A DNA stretch of 6,216 bases. Origin: CAZUHK01 sp964620345. Lineage in GTDB: Bacteria; Planctomycetota; Phycisphaerae; Phycisphaerales; Zrk34. Location of the stretch: positions 1 to 6,216 of the forward strand of contig CAZUHK010000171.1 of the NCBI GenBank assembly GCA_964620345.1. Direction: 5' to 3'. A program made the translations under genes and the position numbers. How positions within the stretch are numbered: the first letter of the stretch is position 1; the number at the start of each line of letters is the position of its first letter. Positions 1 through 5,105 of the stretch are shown here, piece after piece. The notes below the pieces were generated by a model, which had not been told where the DNA came from, made no database searches, and worked only from the letters and a program-made list of their open reading frames with translations.

Positions 1-11
1 GAGCACGCGCC

Positions 12-46
12 GATCTCAACACGATCTCTCCGATTAACGGATTAAC
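12..46. repeat. Two short direct-repeat pairs downstream of recN
   Basis: CGATCTC occurs twice (from about 12 and 22) and GATTAAC occurs twice (about 32-38 and 40-46), in the 62 bases that follow the recN stop codon on the minus strand. I see no stem followed by a T-run, so this is not a recognisable intrinsic terminator. The repeats are short and may be chance. They are recorded mainly because nothing else is visible between position 1 and the end of recN. Confidence 0.3.
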
Positions 47-62
47 TGTTCGACCGCTGAGA

Positions 63-1781
63 TCACTTTCGCTTGCCGCGGCCGTTTGCGGCCACGGCCG
101 CCAACATCTCCTGCGCCTGCTTGCGCGTGGTGGCGGTGCGTTTCTTGCCCGCGAGCATGTCGGCCAGTTCCTCGATGCGCTGATCGTCCACCAGCACTTC
201 AACCTGCGTGCGCGTCGAGCCGTGATCGGTCTGCTTGGCGATGCGCAGGTGATGGGCGGCGTAGGCGGCGATCTGCGGCAGGTGGGTGATGCACAGCACC
301 TGGTGGCTGGACGCCAGGGCGCGCAGCTTCTGGCCGATCACGCCGCCCATCCGCCCGCCGATGTTCGCGTCGATCTCGTCGAACACCAGCACGCTGATGC
401 GGTCGGTGTGGGCGATGATGGATTTGAGCGCGAGCATGATTCGGCTCAACTCGCCGCCGCTGGCGATCTTCCGCAGCGGCCGCGGCGCCTGGCCGGGGTT
501 GGGCGCGACCAGCAGTTCGATGGTGTCCAGCCCCGTGGATGAATCGCCCGGCACCTCGGCGGATTCGATCGCGACGTCCAGCGTCGCGTCGGCCATGCCC
601 AGTTCCGCCAGTTGCGCGACGACCAGCGGGCACAACCGCTCGGCCGCCTCTCGCCGCTTGCGGCTGAGCGCCTGGCCGACCTCCGCCAGCTTCGCGCCCA
701 GCGGCGCGATCTGCTCATCCAGCGCCGCCAGATCGTCGCTCTCATCGCGCAGGCGTTTGATCTCCCGGCCGATCGTGTCGCGGTGGGCCAGCACTTCGTC
801 GAGCGTGCCGCCCTTGGCCGAGCCGTACTTCTGAATCAGGCGGTTGAGCGTGTTGAGCCGGCTCTCGACTTCGCCAAGCTCTTCGGGGTTGAGTTCCAGA
901 CGGTTGACGTACCGGCCGATGGAGAACGCCGCGTCCTGCAGTTGGGCCAGCGCGGCCTTGACGTCCTCGGCCAGCGGGTCGATCTCCTGGTCGACCTCGG
1001 CCAGTTGCCGCAGCACGCCGGTGATCGCCTGGAGGCGTTCGATGATCGCGCCTTCGGATTCGTACAGCGCCGCGTGTGCCGCGCCGGCCTCGCGCACGAT
1101 GCGCTCGATGTTGCTCATCACCCGATGCCGGGCCGACAGCTCGTCGTACTCCCCCTCGGTTGGCTCGGCGTCGTCGATCTCCGTGGCCTGGAATTCGTAC
1201 AGCTCCAACTGCTGGCGGCGGAGCGTTTGGGATGCTTCCAACTCCGACCGCCGCTCGCGCAGCTCGACCAGTTGCCGATGCACTTGCGCGTATTCGTGGC
1301 GCAACCCGTCGGCCTCGGCGAAGCGGTCGAGCATGAACAACTGGTTGGCCGCCTTGAGCAGGTACTGGTGGTCGTGTTGGCCGTGGACGTCAACCAGCAA
1401 CTCGCCGATCTGCTGGAGCATGCCGATGGTGGCCGGCTGGCCGTTGACCGACACGCCGGTCCGCCCCGAGGCGAAGAGCTTGCGGGTGACCAGTAGCTGC
1501 TCGCCGCCGTTGCGCGCGTTCAGCCCGGCGTCGACGATCGCGTCGATCTGCGCGAGCAGCTCCGCATCGTGCAGCTCGAACACGCCGGACACCCGGCCCT
1601 CCGCGGCCCCGTCGCGCAGCAGGTCGCCGGCCGAACGCAGGCCCAGCAGCACCTCGAACGCCCCGATGATCAGCGACTTGCCCGCGCCGGTCTGGCCGGT
1701 GAAACAGTTCAGCCCCTCACCGAAGGTGATGTGGGCGTCTTCGATCACCGCGAGGTTCGAGATGTGCAGTTCGCGTAGCAT
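63..1781 (-). CDS. DNA repair protein RecN (SMC-like ATPase)
   Basis: RecN is a cytoplasmic SMC-like ATPase that acts early in RecA-dependent repair of double-strand breaks, holding DNA ends or sister duplexes together. The 572-residue protein is full length for the family (B. subtilis about 576, E. coli 553). Visible motifs are an N-terminal LRELHISNLAVIED strand typical of RecN, Walker A GQTGAGKS at residues 29-36 (family usually GETGAGKS), a Q-loop-like VHGQHDHQ at 132-139, a long charged helical middle (about 155-395) forming the antiparallel coiled coil, the ABC signature SGGELSR at 441-447, Walker B VLVFDEID at 464-471 and the H-loop THLPQIA at 499-505. The chosen ATG begins exactly at the conserved MLxEL start. 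No clear Shine-Dalgarno sequence precedes it. It lies 81 bp downstream of the DUF190 gene on the same strand, so it may be read through from crcB or have its own promoter. No LexA-type box was recognised. The catalytic motifs are all intact. Confidence 0.96.
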   Translation of the reverse strand: MLRELHISNLAVIEDAHITFGEGLNCFTGQTGAGKSLIIGAFEVLLGLRSAGDLLRDGAAEGRVSGVFELHDAELLAQIDAIVDAGLNARNGGEQLLVTRKLFASGRTGVSVNGQPATIGMLQQIGELLVDVHGQHDHQYLLKAANQLFMLDRFAEADGLRHEYAQVHRQLVELRERRSELEASQTLRRQQLELYEFQATEIDDAEPTEGEYDELSARHRVMSNIERIVREAGAAHAALYESEGAIIERLQAITGVLRQLAEVDQEIDPLAEDVKAALAQLQDAAFSIGRYVNRLELNPEELGEVESRLNTLNRLIQKYGSAKGGTLDEVLAHRDTIGREIKRLRDESDDLAALDEQIAPLGAKLAEVGQALSRKRREAAERLCPLVVAQLAELGMADATLDVAIESAEVPGDSSTGLDTIELLVAPNPGQAPRPLRKIASGGELSRIMLALKSIIAHTDRISVLVFDEIDANIGGRMGGVIGQKLRALASSHQVLCITHLPQIAAYAAHHLRIAKQTDHGSTRTQVEVLVDDQRIEELADMLAGKKRTATTRKQAQEMLAAVAANGRGKRK

Positions 1782-1824
1782 CCGTGCTCGCCGAGGGGGT
1801 GACGCATCAACTCATGCCGCACTG

Positions 1825-1830
1825 ATTCTA
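1825..1830 (-). promoter_or_regulatory. Possible -10 element for recN
   Basis: The minus strand reads TAGAAT, 5 of 6 matches to TATAAT, 43 bp before the recN start codon in the 81-bp gap after the DUF190 gene. The hexamer at the proper distance upstream (ACCAAA or CCAAAC) does not resemble TTGACA, so support comes from the -10 alone. The predicted leader would be about 37 nt. A small palindrome (CGATG-G-CATCG, 1833-1843) sits directly upstream of the -10. Confidence 0.25.
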
Positions 1831-1862
1831 ATCGATGCCATCGTGTGTTTGGTGGGGGGCGC

Positions 1863-2204
1863 TCAATCCGCGTCGTCTGGAGCCGTGTGCCAGCGGACGG
1901 TTTCGCGGACGTAAGTGTAGCGGTCCAGCGCTTCACCGGCGTGGTGGAGCAGTTCGTTGATGCGCGCGGTCGTGTCCACGAATTCCACACGCACCGGCAG
2001 ATCGTCGCTGAGCGCCAGCAGTTTTTGAGTGTGCATGCGTCGGCGCCGGCCGAAGCCGCCGAAGGCCTTGTGCACCGTTCCCCGGGCCAGGCCCAGTTCC
2101 AGCCCCTGGCCGATCAGCCATTCGTACAGCGGCCGGCCGTCGTGTCGGTCGGACTCCAGGCAGTAGAGGGTCAGGCGTTCGCCTTCGATCGGTTCGCGAG
2201 ACAT
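1863..2204 (-). CDS. DUF190 family protein (PII-like, fluoride-channel partner)
   Basis: This is a 113-residue DUF190 protein. Family hallmarks are visible in order: the opening strand RLTLYCLESDRHDGRPLYEW (about 10-29), a helix with LGLARGTVHKAFGGFG (37-52), an arginine run followed by MHTQKLLALSDDLP (57-70) and VRVEFVDTTARINELL (71-86). DUF190 proteins are small, cytoplasmic and predicted to adopt a ferredoxin-like fold related to PII signal proteins. Their biochemical role is not settled, but they are often encoded beside or fused to CrcB/FluC fluoride channels, as here, so a regulatory or accessory role in fluoride export is an inference. The start was chosen at the ATG that follows a strong AAGGAG at 2211-2216 with a 6-nt spacer. 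The reading frame stays open further upstream, but only as an out-of-frame shadow of crcB. The crcB stop is 14 nt upstream, indicating one transcript. Confidence 0.88.
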   Translation of the reverse strand: MSREPIEGERLTLYCLESDRHDGRPLYEWLIGQGLELGLARGTVHKAFGGFGRRRRMHTQKLLALSDDLPVRVEFVDTTARINELLHHAGEALDRYTYVRETVRWHTAPDDAD

Positions 2205-2210
2205 GCCCGG

Positions 2211-2216
2211 CTCCTT
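2211..2216 (-). promoter_or_regulatory. Shine-Dalgarno site of the DUF190 gene
   Basis: AAGGAG on the minus strand lies in the 14-nt gap after the crcB stop codon, 6 nt before the DUF190 ATG. It fixes the start of that gene and contrasts with the lack of such a site before crcB and recN. Confidence 0.75.
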
Positions 2217-2218
2217 GG

Positions 2219-2602
2219 CTAACTTTCGAACACGGCCCGGCCGAGCATCATGCCGCCGGCCGCCGCGGTGAGTCCCACGACCACACTGCCCAGCAGGTTG
2301 GCCACGGCCAAGGCGTACTGCCGGTCGTCCAGCAGGTTCAGCGTTTCCAGGCAGTAGGTGCTGAAGGTGGTCATCGCGCCGATGAGGCCGATGCTGATGC
2401 CGCTGCGCCACTCGGGGCTTGCGCGCGCCAGCCAGACGTAGCAGAAGCCGATCGCCAGGCAGCCCAGGGCGTTGGCGGCGAAGGTGCCCCACGGAAACCC
2501 GCCGGTCGCTTGGCTTTGCAGCCAGCGGCCGATGCCGAACCGCAGCAGGGCGCCGAGGGCGCCGCCCAGGGCGATCGCGATGAGCACGGACCAGCGTGGC
2601 AT
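2219..2602 (-). CDS. Fluoride ion channel CrcB/FluC
   Basis: FluC proteins are small inner-membrane channels that let fluoride leave the cytoplasm and protect enolase and pyrophosphatase from inhibition. The 127-residue protein has the family length and four hydrophobic segments (about 5-22, 36-60, 67-88 with a break, 97-122). Signature residues are visible: GGALGALLRF (13-22), the pore-lining Asn44 within GTFAANALG, and the GAMTTFSTY loop (75-83), which carries the central sodium-site region and the Phe-box residue Phe80 plus Ser81 and Thr82. The second Phe-box position is Tyr83 rather than the usual Phe. Arginines are spread evenly over both sides, fitting the known dual-topology homodimer encoded by a single gene. 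The start at MPRW places the first membrane helix correctly; longer in-frame starts would add about 57 residues of non-membrane, GC-rich leader. No Shine-Dalgarno sequence precedes the ATG. It is followed at 14 nt by the DUF190 gene. Confidence 0.94.
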   Translation of the reverse strand: MPRWSVLIAIALGGALGALLRFGIGRWLQSQATGGFPWGTFAANALGCLAIGFCYVWLARASPEWRSGISIGLIGAMTTFSTYCLETLNLLDDRQYALAVANLLGSVVVGLTAAAGGMMLGRAVFES

Positions 2603-2662
2603 GGGCGGAATGTAAGTCGCGGCGGTGCGGCCGACAACTTCGCCGCCGTGCCAGATCGCCGG

Positions 2663-2694
2663 CGGGCCGGCGCATCGCTGCGCGGCGCGGCCCG
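2663..2694 (-). promoter_or_regulatory. Strong bulged hairpin in the crcB leader
   Basis: Read on the minus strand, CGGGCCG, a 4-nt bulge CGCC, GCGCA, loop GCGA, then UGCGC and CGGCCCG fold into a 12-bp stem with one 5'-side bulge, capped by a GNRA tetraloop. It ends 60 nt before the crcB start codon and lies inside any transcript begun at the minus-strand -10 near 2720-2725. No U-run follows it, so it is not an intrinsic terminator. I could not match the conserved core of the fluoride riboswitch. A role as a leader RNA element is an inference, and GC-rich DNA yields hairpins easily. Confidence 0.4.
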
Positions 2695-2701
2695 GAGCGC
2701 A

Positions 2702-2727
2702 TTGACGAAATGCCCGCGGGTTATAAT
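2702..2727 (+). promoter_or_regulatory. Promoter of the nfeD-nfeD-floA operon
   Basis: A perfect -10 TATAAT stands at 2722-2727 in otherwise GC-rich DNA, with TTGACG (5 of 6 to TTGACA) at 2702-2707. The spacer is only 14 bp, short for a sigma-70 type promoter, so the -35 may be partly or wholly decorative. Transcription should begin at about 2733-2735, on or beside the ATG at 2733, giving a leaderless or nearly leaderless mRNA. Confidence 0.6.
2720..2725 (-). promoter_or_regulatory. Possible -10 element for crcB-DUF190
   Basis: The palindromic TTATAA at the plus-strand promoter also reads TATAAC on the minus strand (5 of 6 to the consensus). Transcription from it would start near 2713 and give a crcB leader of about 110 nt containing the hairpin at 2663-2694. 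The hexamers at a 16-18 bp distance upstream do not resemble TTGACA, so the call is weak. Confidence 0.3.
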
Positions 2728-2732
2728 GCTGC

Positions 2733-4514
2733 ATGTTAATGAACCGTTCATTTCTGCCTTCGCATCGAGTCATCCGCCCGGGCCTGCTGCTGGCGGGGCT
2801 GCTCGTGTGGCTGCCGCTGGCCGTGGGTCAGGCCGAGAATCCGGCCCCCGCGCCCCACGCCCCCGTCGATCAGCCCCCGCCCGACCAGCCCGGCAAGCCC
2901 TACATCATCACCCTCGATGGCATGGTCAACGAGGTGATGCACGATCGGCTCATCCGCCAGACGGACATGGCCCAGAGCGAAGGCGCCAGCGTCATCGTTC
3001 TGGAGATGGACACCTGGGGCGGGATGGTCGGCCCGGCGCTGGAGATGTGCGATGTCATCAAGAACATCCAGACGCCCATCATCGCCTGGGTCCATCCCAA
3101 GGCCATCAGCGCCGGGGCGATGATCTCCGTCGCCTGCGACCGCATCATCGTCGCCGAGCGGGCGCGGCTGGGCGACTGCGCCCCCATCGCCGGGTCCGGT
3201 CAGGCGATGGCGCCGACCGAACGCGAGAAGATCGAGACCGTCATCCGCGAAGAGTTTCGCGACTCGGCCCGGCGCAACGGCTACGCGCTGACGCTGAGCA
3301 CCGCGATGGTCACGCTCGGCCCGGCGGTCTATCAGATCCGCCACCGGCAGACCGGCCAGGTGCGCTACGTCTTTCGCGATCAACTGCGTGGCTACGGCCT
3401 CGACGAGCCGGACGATGCGCAACTGCCTGCCGCGGTCCAGCCCAAGGAAGATGACGAGCAGTTCGACCAACCCGATCAGCCGGGTCAGAACGTCATCGAG
3501 CAATTGCAAAAGGCCCTGCAGCCGGAGGATCAGCCGGACGATCAGGCCGACGACGCCGATGACGACGCCGAGCCCGCCGCCCCGGCTCAGGCGCCCGAGC
3601 AGATGCCCTTCGACCCCGGCCAATGGACCCTCGAGCGGCGCGTGCTGGCCGAGAATCAACTGCTGACGATGAGCCAGGACGAGGCGATCGACCTGGGCTT
3701 CGCGCGGCAGATCGTGCGCGACGACGGCGAACTGGCCGCCTACCTGGGCGTGCAGGCCGCCGACATGGTGCGACTGGAAGCCAACTGGTCGGAGAAGATG
3801 GTCAGTTGGCTCACCTCGCCGTTTGTCCGGGGCATTCTCACGATCGTCCTGCTCATGGCGTTGTACTCGGAGATGTCGGCCCCGGGCTTGGGATTTGCCG
3901 GGATCGTGGCGATTGTCGCGGGCGTGATCCTGCTGGGCGCGCCGTATCTGGCGGGCCTGGCCGAGGCGTGGGAGATCATCCTCGTGGGCGTGGGCATCGC
4001 GCTGTTGGCGGTGGAGATTTTCGTGATCCCCGGCTTCGGCGTCGCGGGCATCGCGGGCCTGGCGTGCATGTTCATCGGGCTGCTGCTGACGTTCGTCGAG
4101 GCCGAGCCGGGCGACGGCTGGGTGCCCGCGCTGCCGGGCACGTGGGACGCGCTGGGCGAAGGGATGATCACCATCCTTGTCGCGTCCGTGCTGGCGATGA
4201 TCGGCATCAGCTTCCTGTCGCGCTACTTCGGCACGATCCCCTTGCTCAACAGGATCATCCTGACCGACGCCCAGGCCTCGGCCGCGAGCGGCGGCGGGGC
4301 GGGCACCTCGGCCGGCGCCGGCGGATGGGGCCAATCGGTCAACCTCGAGCCGGGCGACACCGGCGTGGCGCTGGGCGACCTGCGCCCGATCGGCCGGGCT
4401 GAAATCAACGGACAGACCCACGATGTCATCACCGCCGGCGGCTGGATCGAAGACGGCTCGGCCATCCGCGTCGCCCGCATCGCCGGCAGCCGTGTTGAAG
4501 TCGAGGAGGCATAA
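2733..4514 (+). CDS. NfeD family protein with ClpP-class serine protease domain (long form)
   Basis: This is a 593-residue membrane-bound NfeD1-type protein. A signal peptide is clear: a positively charged start, then a hydrophobic core at about 17-32, with likely cleavage after VGQA (34). Next is a ClpP-class protease domain (about 55-225): IITLDGMVNE (58-67), oxyanion-type DTWGG (93-97, usually DTPGG), nucleophile Ser126 in KAISAGAM, and Lys166, which lies where the catalytic Lys of the archaeal homologue PH1510 would be. A roughly 70-residue Asp/Glu/Gln/Pro-rich insert (224-297) precedes the final protease strand, LLTMSQDEAIDLGFA (310-324). Membrane segments follow at about 363-380, 385-408, 414-434, 436-455 and 477-496, then an OB-fold domain (about 537-593) with LRPIGRAEINGQ. 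The family cleaves membrane proteins such as stomatins and partners flotillins; the substrate here is unknown. Two in-frame ATGs (2733 and 2739) are possible; both keep the signal peptide. There is no Shine-Dalgarno site. Its stop lies 3 nt before the short NfeD gene. Confidence 0.92.
   Translation: MLMNRSFLPSHRVIRPGLLLAGLLVWLPLAVGQAENPAPAPHAPVDQPPPDQPGKPYIITLDGMVNEVMHDRLIRQTDMAQSEGASVIVLEMDTWGGMVGPALEMCDVIKNIQTPIIAWVHPKAISAGAMISVACDRIIVAERARLGDCAPIAGSGQAMAPTEREKIETVIREEFRDSARRNGYALTLSTAMVTLGPAVYQIRHRQTGQVRYVFRDQLRGYGLDEPDDAQLPAAVQPKEDDEQFDQPDQPGQNVIEQLQKALQPEDQPDDQADDADDDAEPAAPAQAPEQMPFDPGQWTLERRVLAENQLLTMSQDEAIDLGFARQIVRDDGELAAYLGVQAADMVRLEANWSEKMVSWLTSPFVRGILTIVLLMALYSEMSAPGLGFAGIVAIVAGVILLGAPYLAGLAEAWEIILVGVGIALLAVEIFVIPGFGVAGIAGLACMFIGLLLTFVEAEPGDGWVPALPGTWDALGEGMITILVASVLAMIGISFLSRYFGTIPLLNRIILTDAQASAASGGGAGTSAGAGGWGQSVNLEPGDTGVALGDLRPIGRAEINGQTHDVITAGGWIEDGSAIRVARIAGSRVEVEEA
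2738..2752. promoter_or_regulatory. Perfect inverted repeat, candidate operator
   Basis: AATGAAC-C-GTTCATT is a perfect 7-bp inverted repeat with a 1-bp centre. It covers the second in-frame ATG and the next codons of the long NfeD gene, at about +5 to +19 from the predicted transcription start, a position where a bound repressor would block initiation or elongation. It also overlaps the -35 position of the candidate minus-strand promoter. The size and A/T-rich ends resemble TetR-type operators in general, but no regulator is encoded in the window. It could also act as an RNA hairpin at the 5' end of the mRNA. Confidence 0.4.
4503..4509 (+). promoter_or_regulatory. Shine-Dalgarno site of the short NfeD gene
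   Basis: GAGGAGG lies inside the last codons of the upstream NfeD gene, 8 nt before the ATG at 4518. It supports that start and suggests coupled translation of the two proteins. Confidence 0.75.
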
Positions 4515-4517
4515 GCG

Positions 4518-5009
4518 ATGGACCCGTTGGCCATGTGGGCGATGATCTGTATCGTCGGGGCGGTGCTGCTGTTCGTCATCGAGGTGTTCATGCCGTCCGG
4601 CGGGCTGCTGGGCGCCGGCAGTTTCTTCTGCCTGGTCGCCGCCATCGGCTTGCTGTTCGCGATGGACAACACCTACGGATGGATCGGCCTGATCGTCGGG
4701 CTGATCCTCGTGCCCGTGGCGATCGGCGTGGCGCTCAAGGTCTTTCCCCACACCTTCGTGGGCCGCCGGCTGATCCTCTCCGACGCCCAGAAGGCCGACA
4801 CCACCGTTTACAGCTCCGACGACACGCCCGGCTACGCCGACCTGCTGGGCGCCGAGGGCCTGACCCTCACCGAGCTGCGGCCCGTGGGCACGGTCAACCT
4901 CAACGGCCGGCGCGTCGAATGCCTGGCCGAGCGCGGCGTGATCGAGCCGCACGAAAAAGTCAAAGTCGTCAGCGTCGAAGGCATGCAGATCAAGGTGCGC
5001 AAGCTTTGA
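4518..5009 (+). CDS. NfeD family protein, short form without protease domain
   Basis: This is a 163-residue membrane protein with three hydrophobic segments (about 7-24, 27-48, 55-76) and a C-terminal OB-fold domain (about 105-163) with the NfeD pattern GAEGLTLTELRPVGTVNLNG and a closing strand VKVVSVEGMQIKV. It lacks the signal peptide and ClpP-class domain of its neighbour. It shares the linker RRLILSDAQ (83-91; neighbour NRIILTDAQ, 506-514) and the LRP-V/I-G motif, so the two are paralogues and probably an old tandem duplication. Short NfeD proteins such as B. subtilis YuaF work beside flotillins in membrane microdomains, and the OB domain is thought to mediate protein contacts. Here floA follows after 96 bp, so a FloA-partner role is a well-supported inference. 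The start is set by GAGGAGG 8 nt upstream and by its position 3 nt after the preceding stop. Confidence 0.88.
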   Translation: MDPLAMWAMICIVGAVLLFVIEVFMPSGGLLGAGSFFCLVAAIGLLFAMDNTYGWIGLIVGLILVPVAIGVALKVFPHTFVGRRLILSDAQKADTTVYSSDDTPGYADLLGAEGLTLTELRPVGTVNLNGRRVECLAERGVIEPHEKVKVVSVEGMQIKVRKL

Positions 5010-5014
5010 CCGCC

Positions 5015-5042
5015 TTGCGAATTGGCCGCGGGTGCCGATAAT
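5015..5042 (+). promoter_or_regulatory. Candidate internal promoter for floA
   Basis: TTGCGA (4 of 6) at 5015-5020, a 16-bp spacer and GATAAT (5 of 6) at 5037-5042 form a reasonable sigma-70 type promoter in the 96-bp gap between the short NfeD gene and floA. It would give a leader of about 57 nt carrying the floA Shine-Dalgarno site, so floA could be expressed apart from, or above, its NfeD partners. Confidence 0.45.
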
Positions 5043-5089
5043 GGTGCGCGTGGCCGTCGCCTGCCAGACCGCCGCGCCGTTTCAAGACC

Positions 5090-5097
5090 AAGAAGGG
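5090..5097 (+). promoter_or_regulatory. Shine-Dalgarno site of floA
   Basis: AAGAAGGG lies 8 nt before the ATG at 5106 and decides that start over the in-frame upstream ATG at 5022, whose added residues are arginine-rich and unlike any FloA N-terminus. Confidence 0.7.
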
Positions 5098-5105
5098 AAA
5101 CTTCC

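Noticed and set aside
844..1914. A 356-codon plus-strand frame across recN and the gap beyond it
   Set aside because: It is a Ser/Arg-rich shadow of recN with no domain and no ribosome binding site.
2205..2702. N-terminal extension of the DUF190 frame through crcB
   Set aside because: The extension is an Arg/Pro/His-rich out-of-frame reading of crcB. The ATG at 2204 has an AAGGAG site and matches the family start.
2603..2719. Fluoride riboswitch before crcB
   Set aside because: A GGCGAT string is present on the minus strand but the conserved sequence that should follow it is not. Without a covariance search I do not claim it.
2738..2752. The palindrome as an SOS (LexA) box
   Set aside because: It contains GAAC and GTTC but with a 1-bp centre instead of the 4 bp of the Gram-positive box, and it is not upstream of recN.
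2603..2773. Longer N-terminus for CrcB (184 residues)
   Set aside because: It would place about 57 non-membrane residues before the first helix and run across the divergent promoter region; the family starts at the short form.
2748..4952. A 734-codon open frame antisense to both NfeD genes
   Set aside because: It is the mirror of two well-identified genes. Its product is low-complexity and rich in His, Gln, Asp and Gly with no recognisable domain, as expected of antisense frames in GC-rich coding DNA.
5022..5105. FloA start at 5022
   Set aside because: The extra 28 residues are arginine-rich, overlap the likely promoter region and do not match FloA; a ribosome binding site supports 5106.
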